Assembly (NCBI GenBank): GCA_964636275.1
Contig: CAZWRN010000006.1
Location: 1-59,678 of the forward strand
Length of the DNA: 59,678 nt
Origin: CAZWRN01 sp964636275
GTDB taxonomy: Bacteria; Patescibacteriota; Microgenomatia; Daviesbacterales; UBA10151
Direction of reading: 5' to 3'
Part shown: in pieces, positions 26,701 through 33,348 of the stretch
Layout: the number at the start of each line of letters is the position of its first letter
Position numbering within the stretch: position 1 is the stretch's first letter
Notes under the pieces: model-generated
The model's database searches: none
What the model was told of the DNA's origin: nothing
Seen by the model: only the letters and a program-made list of their open reading frames with translations
Made by a program: the position numbers and the translations under genes

Positions 26701-26879
26701 TCTCTTCTGGTAGGTGTAGTTCGGGTCGCGTTCCATCCCCATCCGTTAAGATCGGTTGTAAATTCAGGATTTGTTATCAAGTTGGTAGCTGCATACACAG
26801 CTGTAACCGCGAAAAAAGAAATAAAGCTAAACAAAATAGCTGTCGCAAATAGTTTTTTAATAATTCTTTTCATACTCAT
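23790..26879 (-). CDS. Large secreted beta-helix/FN3 surface protein
   Basis: An N-terminal signal peptide (LFATAILFSFISFFAVTAVYA) leads a 1029-residue exported protein. A carbohydrate-binding-like module (about 35-180), a lectin-like module (about 185-315), a right-handed parallel beta-helix (about 330-700, with repeated N-N/G turns such as GNQNNGIEVWG), an FN3-like module (about 865-960) and a Ser/Pro/Gln-rich tail ending MFENVVSWIKGLF follow. It is probably a glycan-binding or glycan-cleaving adhesin carried as cargo by element 1. Two starts (26879 or 26873) are possible; a TAGAAT lies 7 nt before the second. Confidence 0.75.
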   Translation of the reverse strand: MSMKRIIKKLFATAILFSFISFFAVTAVYAATNLITNPEFTTDLNGWGWNATRTTPTRRDFSVSPNIAPTGGINNFGVEIQTNTTDGSISQAVSSTTGQWYLAKARAYSPSSNTGVNNATIVLADSGSNTLNETRTISEDSWQTLATSARAADTSTRLFLRDQTVTNGDKSYLDAASLELLSFSDMLSQVTSTTTSDVNVVVSIASSPRTTQAGLALNLDSSTNPQNGVFIYHDGTRVKVEKLVSGTYTSVASPTTTFVANAGLQVRKSGTSYAVYYNQTLVNTYTISDAGIINNTIQARFNTYSGNSMSGLTFLSSNTIYIDPGCSNNGNGAGQDCANSAGETGAYNSFAEINTLAGNLDNAQILIKRGSSIESSISLQGASNFTIDAYGSGAKPIISAARTFNATWTQEGSLWYTAVQSGKNYSRGFIVNGRKLDGVSSKSDLNSGQYKSWYDSGSSRHYIVLDGVVNPNSATIQANSQDALRAIYCYQCNNARISNLYLQYSYDNNISLLETGNNIEISNITSVGAGAWHSDYGADGITVYGVGNGTGSVTPATGVVIKNNISNGNQNNGIEVWGLNGVTVSDNSMDGNGGGIEVWGNITNSNFTRNTALNNTLPQTATASQNVGRGFWAAPTSQDVPDTGFNSNNTVSYNIFGTSYTVGAKIDQGAGWKFYNNIIYEVTRTGQYVVDVRNSGTSVEFTNNIIANAHGNDPTNYFLARFGASSSEITLTGNNNDFYAFNGGASTFNPIYINGTQYDSFSSFKTASGQTNSLNVDPLFVVLSTPDFHLQSSSSLINSGANVGLTQAIDGSSVPQGSAPDIGAYEYTTPGSNNAPSSSSPSAPGCNDSAPTGVPDLFQIDTKGTSATLYFAPVAGSVSNYYVAYGLTSGIYLYGSDFSVAPTGGVLSYTINQLAPNTTYFFKLRSGNGCAAGQWGNEMSAKSGLANGLQIIKYYKNTASPTVSSSSKTIKKPQLVKQQKTQPSPSLSPSPSLAPVADNSPQNTPSPQSTSSQQPNMFENVVSWIKGLF

Positions 26880-26940
26880 TATTCTAACTTAGTATTTCTT
26901 AGCAAAAACGCAAGTACATTTCTGGCTTCAAATGCTTAGT

Positions 26941-26966
26941 TATACTTTGTAGACTTGGCTCTACAA
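26941..26966 (+). promoter_or_regulatory. -10 element and palindromic operator before XRE gene 1
   Basis: TATACT (26941-26946) is followed at once by a palindrome TTGTAGA / TCTACAA with a 6-bp centre (26947-26966), about 20 nt before the ATG at 26987. This is typical of an autoregulated repressor. Confidence 0.55.
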
Positions 26967-26986
26967 GCCATACACAATTATTTGGT

Positions 26987-27208
26987 ATGGCAGTTAAGAA
27001 AGCTAAATCACTCATAACTTTAGGTAAGAAAATTCAGAAACTTCGTAAGCAAAAGGGGTTGACTCAAAAGAAGATGGCTGAGAATTTAGGTATAAGTAGA
27101 GTTTATATGGGCTATATTGAGCAAGGGAGAGAAAGCCCTTCTTTAAAGATATTAATGAAGATTGCCAAAAAGTTTGGTGTAAAAGTAGAAGATTTATTCC
27201 ATCCATAA
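26987..27208 (+). CDS. XRE-family HTH transcriptional regulator
   Basis: The 73-residue protein has a clean Cro/C1-type helix-turn-helix: LRKQKGLTQKKMAENLGISRVYMGYIEQGRESPSLKILMKIAKKF pattern at about residues 17-62, and nothing else. It likely controls element 1 genes and itself through the palindrome at 26947-26966. It differs from the other XRE protein of the element. Confidence 0.88.
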   Translation: MAVKKAKSLITLGKKIQKLRKQKGLTQKKMAENLGISRVYMGYIEQGRESPSLKILMKIAKKFGVKVEDLFHP

Positions 27209-27351
27209 TTAATTTGTCTTGTCTTGTAATCATAGTATGGTTTGAATATTAAGCAGCCCGAGAAAGCAATTTAACCTTATAACTTAATTAAACACAATAT
27301 TTTAACTCAACGCAAGCGCAATATTACTATTCATCCTCTATATATTCAGCA

Positions 27352-27375
27352 AACTATCTCGAAAAGGTGTATAAT
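27352..27375 (+). promoter_or_regulatory. Promoter of XRE gene 2 with shared operator half-site
   Basis: AACTATCTCG at 27352-27361 is identical to the half-sites at the recombinase promoter, 7.5 kb away. It overlaps the -35 region of a TATAAT promoter (-10 at 27370-27375). Confidence 0.6.
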
Positions 27376-27395
27376 TTCAAAAAGAGGCACGATTT

Positions 27396-27602
27396 ATGGG
27401 TTCTAAAGAGCAATTAGCAAAAATTTTCCTGGAAGCCAGAGAAAAGGCAGGTTTAACGCAGCTTGAGGTAGCAAAGAAGGCAAAAATCTCTGTCAACTAC
27501 TATGCTCGGGTTGAAAGAGGCGAAGCTAAACCAAGGTGGGATATTGTCGATCAAATAGCCAAAGCGTTGGATATCAAACTAAAATTCCCTCTTGAGGGTT
27601 AA
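27396..27602 (+). CDS. XRE-family HTH transcriptional regulator
   Basis: The 68-residue protein is an HTH only (AREKAGLTQLEVAKKAKISVNYYARVERGEAKP at about 12-45). A Shine-Dalgarno-like GAGG precedes the ATG. Because the 10-bp half-site AACTATCTCG occurs in its own promoter and twice in the recombinase promoter, it is the best candidate for the repressor that keeps element 1 integrated. Confidence 0.88.
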   Translation: MGSKEQLAKIFLEAREKAGLTQLEVAKKAKISVNYYARVERGEAKPRWDIVDQIAKALDIKLKFPLEG

Positions 27603-27622
27603 AGTGGTTTTATAGGTTTCTT

Positions 27623-27781
27623 TTAATTCACTTTCTCTGTATAATAGTTCTTGGCGAACATGGTATTCTTAGACATAAATAAATCGTCTTGAGTGCCTTC
27701 TTGCTCTTCATAGGCAAGCATCAGTTCACTAATCCAAGGCAGAAAGTGTTCGATTAGAAATGTACCTGGGGCACCTGCATC
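27623..27781 (-). pseudogene. 3' remnant of a truncated gene
   Basis: A 52-codon open frame without a start codon, ending in TAA at 27623, encodes GAPGTFLIEHFLPWISELM and a Glu/Gln-rich tail. The frame is blocked upstream by a stop at 27782. It looks like the end of a longer gene cut off, as expected near the boundary of element 1. Confidence 0.5.
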
Positions 27782-27800
27782 TTAGTTTTATTTTTAAAAA

Positions 27801-28349
27801 ATGTTAGATAGATCTTTTGAAAAAAATGGCTTATTTGTTTCAACTGAAATCGACAGTATCCCTAGTCGAGTAGCAGTATCAACCCCTACAACAGGTGTCC
27901 CTAAAAGTTTGGAAGTACCACGGCCACTCATTTTCGAGGTGTCATTTATTTCTTTTCAACCACCGAGATTTACCGGGTTGTCTGTTTATATGACAACTGA
28001 ATCAATTCATGAAGTTACTCAGCAACAACAAAAATTTAATCTAAGAGCCCCTGAAGGAAGCAGTCCGACCTATCGGATGGGCGTAGTCTGGGATATTAAG
28101 ACAGATAATAGTGCTAGAGTATGGGAAGTAACTTCCGGTTTTGACTATAATCGAATGGTGGGAACAGCTTCTATAGGTCAGGAAAAATCCTACCCAGGTT
28201 CATCAAGATATGTGATGCAAAAAGAAGGCGATATATTAGCTTTTTCGGCCCACACAGACCGAGGAATTAACACAATATGTTTCGCAAATAGGCCGCCAAG
28301 CATAGAAGAATTTGTCAAATCATTCAATTTTACTGTTGGAATCCTTTAA
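27801..28349 (+). CDS. 182-residue protein of unknown function
   Basis: I do not recognise this predicted soluble, beta-rich protein. It has no signal peptide or membrane segment. It follows the truncated remnant and precedes the kinase-like gene; no clear Shine-Dalgarno or promoter is seen. Confidence 0.5.
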   Translation: MLDRSFEKNGLFVSTEIDSIPSRVAVSTPTTGVPKSLEVPRPLIFEVSFISFQPPRFTGLSVYMTTESIHEVTQQQQKFNLRAPEGSSPTYRMGVVWDIKTDNSARVWEVTSGFDYNRMVGTASIGQEKSYPGSSRYVMQKEGDILAFSAHTDRGINTICFANRPPSIEEFVKSFNFTVGIL

Positions 28350-28392
28350 GACTTTTTTGTGATATCAATAAAGAATTTTGCAAAAAATTTAG

Positions 28393-28421
28393 TTGACTCT
28401 CCTCTTTTAATCTGCTACTTT
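28393..28421 (+). promoter_or_regulatory. Promoter, leaderless spacing
   Basis: TTGACT (28393-28398), 17-bp spacer, TACTTT (28416-28421), then 6 nt to the ATG at 28428. Confidence 0.55.
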
Positions 28422-28427
28422 CACTGC

Positions 28428-28979
28428 ATGATCGTTTTAGGATTGGTCGGAGAAAAAGGCTCGGGTAAACAAACCTTTGCTGACTATTTAAAGAAGATGG
28501 CGAAAGGCAAAAAGATCGCCCATATGCGTTTTTCTGATATCCTCAAGGAAACATTAGAACTGTGGTCACTCGAACTGACCCGCTCCAATTATCAACAAGT
28601 ATCGATCGCTTTTAATAAAACCTTTGGTGCTGGCACACTTAGTAACGCTTTATACCAAAGAGTTATGAAACAGCCGGCTGATATCGTTATCTTAGACGGA
28701 GTTCGCTGGCTATCTGATGAAAAGCTCATCAACAGCTTTCCTGAAAAAAGATTGATTTATATCACCGCCAAAGCTAAAACTCGCTGGGAACGTGTCACAA
28801 AAAGAGGTGAAAAAGCTGGCGAAGCTGATGCATCTTTAGAACAATTTATGGCTGAAGAAAAAGTTAAAACAGAGACATTAATTCCTAAAATTGGTAAGCG
28901 AGCAGATATTAGAATAGATAACAATGGCACATTCAAAGACTTAGAAAACCAAGTAAAAGACTTTGTTTCCAAGCTCTAA
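28428..28979 (+). CDS. P-loop (deoxy)nucleotide-kinase-like protein
   Basis: The 183-residue protein has Walker A GEKGSGKQTF (about residues 8-17) and DIVILDGVRWLSDEKLI, the pattern of small AAA-type kinases related to dNMP and dephospho-CoA kinases. The substrate is unknown. A GTG at 28359 would give a longer form, but a promoter places transcription at the ATG at 28428, so I use that. Confidence 0.7.
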   Translation: MIVLGLVGEKGSGKQTFADYLKKMAKGKKIAHMRFSDILKETLELWSLELTRSNYQQVSIAFNKTFGAGTLSNALYQRVMKQPADIVILDGVRWLSDEKLINSFPEKRLIYITAKAKTRWERVTKRGEKAGEADASLEQFMAEEKVKTETLIPKIGKRADIRIDNNGTFKDLENQVKDFVSKL

Positions 28980-29026
28980 ACCTTGGATTACGGTAATTTC
29001 TCACATTCGTTCGAAAAATATTCTAT

Positions 29027-29638
29027 TTATAAACTTAATCTAGCCACCGTTTTTACCACTTCTGCCCAATTTCTGGCCGGATAGATCGGTTTCCCTTTTA
29101 AATCTTTTTTACCAACTGATTGATTCCAAGGACGTCTAAATAAAACGACGGGTATCCCATTACTGGCACAATCTTCAGCGTTATGAAAGGCATCATCGAT
29201 CAGAAGCCTAGCTCCGGCCTCCAAACAGACTTCAGATTTGAGACGTTTAGGACCAGTATTGGAAAAAGCGTTGGTCAGATAGACGGCTGAAAATATATCC
29301 GGATAATGTATCTCCAGCGCTTTAAGTGTTATCTCTTTTGTAAAATCCGGTCTGGCGGTGATCATGATCAGATCATAATCCGTTTTTAATTTATTTAACG
29401 CCTCGTGGGCGCCAGGAATTGGCTTAGTTTTGAGCATAAAAGGTGATTTATAAAAATCAAACACCAGTTTTAGGGTATCTGCTTCTGATAGGCCAAAAGT
29501 CTGATCAAGATTGAAAACTTTCTGATCGGCAATGGTAAAACTGGTGTGATGTAAATGGTTGTAATAGTCAAATATAGCCTCAACTAGGGCAAATAAGACG
29601 TCATCATTATCGATCGCTATGATTGGTTTTTTTGGCAT
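29027..29638 (-). CDS. HAD-family 5'(3')-deoxyribonucleotidase-like phosphatase
   Basis: PIIAIDNDDVLFALVEAIFDYY carries the DxD motif (the second Asp the acid/base) and LIDDAFHNAEDCASNGIPVVLF is motif IV of HAD enzymes. About 203 residues. The ATG at 29638 lies 1 nt after the dnaB stop, so they are co-translated; longer forms from 29740 overlap dnaB and are rejected. It would dephosphorylate nucleotides or small phosphates. Confidence 0.75.
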   Translation of the reverse strand: MPKKPIIAIDNDDVLFALVEAIFDYYNHLHHTSFTIADQKVFNLDQTFGLSEADTLKLVFDFYKSPFMLKTKPIPGAHEALNKLKTDYDLIMITARPDFTKEITLKALEIHYPDIFSAVYLTNAFSNTGPKRLKSEVCLEAGARLLIDDAFHNAEDCASNGIPVVLFRRPWNQSVGKKDLKGKPIYPARNWAEVVKTVARLSL

Positions 29639-29639
29639 A

Positions 29640-31061
29640 TTAGGCAGCTGCAGAGGTTGATTTAGCTGGCGTTTCTTTGGCAATGGTCGTCGGTGAACGG
29701 CGGGTTTTTTCCATACCATAAAAACGCATCCTGTCACCACGAAACATCAGATCGATCTCACCAGTCGAGCCGTTTCGATGTTTTTGGATATCTAGCTTGA
29801 CGGCTTCTCTATTTTCCGGATCTTCACAGTAAATAAACATCACCACGTCGGCATCCTGCTCGATAGCACCCGACTCACGCAAATCGGCTAACATCGGTTT
29901 TTTACTTCCGGTCCGATTTTCGACCGAACGGTTGAGCTGGGACAGTGACAGTACCGGCACTTTTAACTCACGAGCCAAATTTTTGAGCCCCTGGGAGATC
30001 TCTGAGACCTCCTGAACACGATTTTCTTGCCCGCGACCCTTTATCAGCTGTAAATAGTCGACGATGATAAATCGCAGACCATGTTCGGCTTGTAATCTCC
30101 GGGATTTGGTTCGAATCTCGCCTAAAGAGATACCCGGTGTGTCATCAATAAAAATCGGCGCTTCAGCCAGCACACCCATCGCATGGGAGAGACGATCGTA
30201 ATCCTTTTCATCCAGTTTACCTGTTTTCAACCGCCAGGCATCTATATCAGCTTGTGATACCAGTAGACGATCAACCAACTCTTCCTGAGACATCTCTAAA
30301 GAGAAAATACCAACTGGCAGATTGGCGTTGACAGCTGCATGCATCGCTAAATTGAGCGCAAATGATGTTTTACCCATACCAGGGCGAGCGGCTAGAATAA
30401 TCAAATTGGAATCTTGTAAGCCGGCTAATTTATTGTCCAAGTCACGATATCCGGTGGGTACACCTCTCAACTTGCCGGAAGTCTTCTGCAACTCATCCAA
30501 ACGATCAAAAGACTGGGCGATGGCATCTTTTAACTGGATGAAATCACGTTTAACATGCTGTTGGCTCAAACCAAAGATTGATTGTTCACACTCTTCCAAA
30601 ACCTGATTGACCTCAACCCCTTCATCAAAGGCCATATCAGTAAATTTGGTAGAAAAAGAGATCAGCGTCCGACGCATTGAGTGTTCACGGATGATTTTGG
30701 CATATGTTTCGACATGAGCGGCCGTGGGGACCATATTAACCAGTTCTGTCAGATAAGCCGGACCGCCAACTTTATCTAAATATCCCATTTGTTTTAGCTT
30801 TTCAGTTACTGTGACCACATCGATTGGCTCTCTTTTTTCATAGAGGGTTACTATTGCACTATAGATCGCTCCGTGCTGCTCGGATTTATAAAAATTTTCC
30901 GGCCTGAGCATCTCAGCAATGTTGGCAACAGCGTCTTTATCGATCAGTAAAGCTCCCAAAAGTGATTGTTCGGCTTCTAAATTTTGAGGAGGTAATTTGG
31001 GCGATAATGAAGCGGTTGAAAGGGTTTTGGTATTTAATGCAGCGGTTACACGAGTTGCCAT
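29640..31061 (-). CDS. dnaB: Replicative DNA helicase DnaB
   Basis: The 473-residue protein has the N-terminal DnaB domain (QNLEAEQSLLGALLIDKDAVANIAE) and the RecA-like C-terminal domain with Walker A ARPGMGKTSFALN, Walker B FIIVDYLQLI, and the sensor/arginine-finger region RGQENRVQEVSEISQGLK. It unwinds DNA at replication forks. The gene is core and sits outside the mobile elements. Confidence 0.96.
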   Translation of the reverse strand: MATRVTAALNTKTLSTASLSPKLPPQNLEAEQSLLGALLIDKDAVANIAEMLRPENFYKSEQHGAIYSAIVTLYEKREPIDVVTVTEKLKQMGYLDKVGGPAYLTELVNMVPTAAHVETYAKIIREHSMRRTLISFSTKFTDMAFDEGVEVNQVLEECEQSIFGLSQQHVKRDFIQLKDAIAQSFDRLDELQKTSGKLRGVPTGYRDLDNKLAGLQDSNLIILAARPGMGKTSFALNLAMHAAVNANLPVGIFSLEMSQEELVDRLLVSQADIDAWRLKTGKLDEKDYDRLSHAMGVLAEAPIFIDDTPGISLGEIRTKSRRLQAEHGLRFIIVDYLQLIKGRGQENRVQEVSEISQGLKNLARELKVPVLSLSQLNRSVENRTGSKKPMLADLRESGAIEQDADVVMFIYCEDPENREAVKLDIQKHRNGSTGEIDLMFRGDRMRFYGMEKTRRSPTTIAKETPAKSTSAAA

Positions 31062-31138
31062 AGGGGTAGGTTGTTTAATATCATTTTTAAGATAACTCTG
31101 GCAAGTAAGAGAATAACTATAACCCGTTGGAGGCAGGA

Positions 31139-31254
31139 AATTCGAAATACTAAATCCTAAATTCGAGACAAATCCAAAATTTTAATTTCAAAACTAAAAT
31201 ATTTTTATTTTGATTTTAAATACTGTTTAGAATTTCGCACTTCGGATTTCGAAT
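31139..31254. repeat. Long imperfect inverted repeat (hairpin-type intergenic element)
   Basis: The left arm (GAAATTCGAAATACTAAATCC...) and the right arm (...TTCGGATTTCGAATTTA) are imperfect reverse complements of each other over about 50 bp. A second copy of the same family lies at 39237-39366. The interval is otherwise empty. Confidence 0.75.
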
Positions 31255-31261
31255 TTATACT

Positions 31262-31903
31262 TTAGGATTTACTGAGCACTACCACCTGCATCTCTTCTGG
31301 TAATTTATCTTTAGTGATTGAAAGTTTGGGCTGAGGTGTAGGGTTTTCAACTGACATCTCTTTTAAGAAATTGTCCAGTGGTTGAAGATCTACTTTTAAA
31401 TCATCCAGTTTGTAGTGCATCGGGATCACGATCTTAGGATCAAGCTGGGCGACTACCCTTGCTGCATCTTTGGCATCGATGGTATACACTCCACCAACAG
31501 GGATCATCAAAATATCGACAGAACCAATCTCCTCCAGCTGATCCTCTTCTAGGATCTGCCCGAGATCACCTAAATGGACAATATTGACTCCATCAACTTC
31601 CAGATTGTAAACCGTATTTCTGCCTCGTTCAGCCCCTTTTTGGCTGTCATGATAGGTCATCACTCCCGTCACTGCCAAGCCTTTTACCTCATACTCTCCC
31701 GGGCCGGTAATTTTAATGGCTGATTCACCTGCAACGTCGATATTGGAGTGATCCGTGTGTTCATGAGTTCTCAAAACCAGATCAGCTGAAGTGTCTTTAG
31801 GTAGTTTTAATCCCAGCGTAGCCGGATCATAAGGGTCGATTAAAGCTGTGGCTTGTTTGCCTTTTATTTTAAAACAGGCTTGTCCGTACCAGTAGATATC
31901 CAT
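31262..31903 (-). CDS. MBL-fold metal-dependent hydrolase (UlaG/UPF0173-like)
   Basis: The 213-residue protein has the metallo-beta-lactamase fold with RTHEHTDHSN as the metal-binding HxHxDH motif and VIPMHYK near the C-terminus. It begins MDIYWYGQACFKIKGK, the typical start of this single-domain hydrolase family. The substrate is not known. Confidence 0.88.
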   Translation of the reverse strand: MDIYWYGQACFKIKGKQATALIDPYDPATLGLKLPKDTSADLVLRTHEHTDHSNIDVAGESAIKITGPGEYEVKGLAVTGVMTYHDSQKGAERGRNTVYNLEVDGVNIVHLGDLGQILEEDQLEEIGSVDILMIPVGGVYTIDAKDAARVVAQLDPKIVIPMHYKLDDLKVDLQPLDNFLKEMSVENPTPQPKLSITKDKLPEEMQVVVLSKS

Positions 31904-31938
31904 ATAGCTTTTAGCTTTTAGCTTTTAGCTTTTAGAAG
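31904..31938. repeat. Heptanucleotide tandem repeat (TTAGCTT-like)
   Basis: Five units of 7 bp (ATAGCTT, TTAGCTT x3, TTAGAAG) start right behind the start codon of the hydrolase gene (its ATG ends at 31903). Confidence 0.85.
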
Positions 31939-31986
31939 GTTACTGAAAGCTAGCAGCTTGAAGCTGTAAGCTATACTAGCACAGAC

Positions 31987-32015
31987 TTGAAAAGGAAGGC
32001 AAGGGCTTCTAGAAT
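31987..32015 (+). promoter_or_regulatory. Promoter, leaderless spacing
   Basis: TTGAAA (31987-31992), 17-bp spacer, TAGAAT (32010-32015), then 6 nt to the GTG start at 32022. Confidence 0.6.
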
Positions 32016-32021
32016 ATTGAG

Positions 32022-32450
32022 GTGGGAAAAGAGCTCTCTTTTAAAGTATTTATAGTTGCGATTGGACTGATTTTTATAGCTGGCTTGGCTGGAATTGCTG
32101 GCTTATATTTTTATCTGAATAAAGACCAATACGATAGTCAGTTTGTCTACAACCCCATTTCCAAGGAACCTTCAAGTTTTTCTTTAACAATCAACGCCCC
32201 TGAAGATAATTCGCTAATACAGGATGGCAGTGTGATTTTATCTGGAAAAACTGCACCCTTTGCCACAATAATTGTCCTCAATGGAGACCGGACAACTGGC
32301 TTTGAAGCACAACAAAGTGGAGATTTTTCTAAAATTATTAATTTAAATGAAGGTGTAAATATGCTGCAGATCACAGCCTTCGATAAAGAAGGATCTATGA
32401 AAACGGCGGCTAAAAATGTCTACTATACGAAAGATAAGTTGGAGGAATAG
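32022..32450 (+). CDS. Membrane-anchored Ig-like domain protein
   Basis: A GTG-started protein of 142 residues with one membrane anchor (VFIVAIGLIFIAGLAGIAGLY) and an exported Ig-like domain (ITINAPEDNSLI ... SGKTAPFATIIVLNG ... GVNMLQITAFD), of the type used as a repeated module in surface proteins. The gene runs into the next ORF, with a Shine-Dalgarno (GGAGG) 6 nt before the neighbour's ATG. Confidence 0.7.
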   Translation: MGKELSFKVFIVAIGLIFIAGLAGIAGLYFYLNKDQYDSQFVYNPISKEPSSFSLTINAPEDNSLIQDGSVILSGKTAPFATIIVLNGDRTTGFEAQQSGDFSKIINLNEGVNMLQITAFDKEGSMKTAAKNVYYTKDKLEE

Positions 32451-32452
32451 CT

Positions 32453-33283
32453 ATGAATGTTAAATGTCTAATGTCTAATGTCAAATGTCCAATGTCTAAT
32501 GTCAAATGTCCAATGATGGTGGGGGTATTTTTGATACTATTTATGCTTCATAGCAATCCAGCAATAGCTGCCAGTGCGACCGCTTCAGCCAAAGTATCAC
32601 CTCAACCTTCTGCCAGTGGATCCGCCTCTTTAATCCAAAAAATAAACGAGATCAAAGAAAAAGCAGCATCCAAAGCGGCTGATTTTATCTCTCAGGTGAC
32701 AAAAAAGCTTCAGAATAAAGCTTACTATGGAATAATTAATTCTGTTGACGACGATAAAATAGTTGTCAGCTTCCAAGACAAGGATTTTACTATCGTGACA
32801 GATGAATACACTGGATTTACATCAGCATTGAAAACCGGCAAGAAAATAGCTGCGGTTAAAGATCTGGCAAAAGGAGATTTCATCGCTGCTTTAGGAGATA
32901 CTGATGATAAAGGGGTATTAAATGCTAAAAAAATAATTAAGTCGGCGGCTCCGGCAAGTGAATCCGCCCAGCTGATCTGGGGTCAGGTGCAAAAAATAGC
33001 TGGACCAACAATTACTATTAGTAATTCGGAAAAGTCTGATCAGGTGATAACAGCTGCCGTCAAAAGTAGTATCTTTTTAGGCCAGGAAGAGGCATCTTTG
33101 GTAGATATCAAAGCTGGACGAACAATAATAGCCCGGGGCAAAATGTCAGCCAATTCAGGCTTTTTTAGCAGCTATATATATATAATTCCTCCTACAGCTG
33201 ATGCTAAACCAGAAAAAAATGGCTCTGCCATGACAGCGGTCACAGTCTCTGCCTCCCCCTCCGCCTCACCCAAAAATCGATAA
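32453..33283 (+). CDS. Secreted DUF5666-like protein with repeat-encoded N-terminus
   Basis: The 276-residue protein has a signal peptide (MVGVFLILFMLHSNPAIAA) preceded by a 21-residue extension NVKC-L/P-MS x3 that is encoded by eight 7-bp units of the same tandem repeat. A well-placed GGAGG before the first ATG suggests this extension is translated. The mature part has small beta domains like DUF5666 (YYGIINSVDDDKIVVSFQDKDF) and a Ser/Ala/Pro-rich tail. Function unknown. Confidence 0.65.
   Translation: MNVKCLMSNVKCPMSNVKCPMMVGVFLILFMLHSNPAIAASATASAKVSPQPSASGSASLIQKINEIKEKAASKAADFISQVTKKLQNKAYYGIINSVDDDKIVVSFQDKDFTIVTDEYTGFTSALKTGKKIAAVKDLAKGDFIAALGDTDDKGVLNAKKIIKSAAPASESAQLIWGQVQKIAGPTITISNSEKSDQVITAAVKSSIFLGQEEASLVDIKAGRTIIARGKMSANSGFFSSYIYIIPPTADAKPEKNGSAMTAVTVSASPSASPKNR
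32456..32511 (+). repeat. Heptanucleotide repeat inside a coding sequence (AATGTCN)
   Basis: Eight in-phase units of 7 bp (AATGTTA, AATGTCT, AATGTCT, AATGTCA, AATGTCC, AATGTCT, AATGTCA, AATGTCC) encode three copies of the heptapeptide NVKC-x-M-S. Three units equal 21 bp, so the frame is kept. Confidence 0.9.
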
Positions 33284-33320
33284 AAACATCTTTTAGAAAT
33301 TATAATTTGGAACGTGTTTA

Positions 33321-33348
33321 GGATTTAGAAATTAGAAATTAGAAATTA
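33321..33348. repeat. Heptanucleotide repeat at manC stop (GAAATTA)
   Basis: GGATTTA then three GAAATTA units, in phase, overlap the manC stop codon. Confidence 0.8.

Noticed and set aside
29639..29740. Longer HAD protein start inside dnaB
   Set aside because: The start at 29638 gives a normal HAD N-terminus and follows the dnaB stop by 1 nt.
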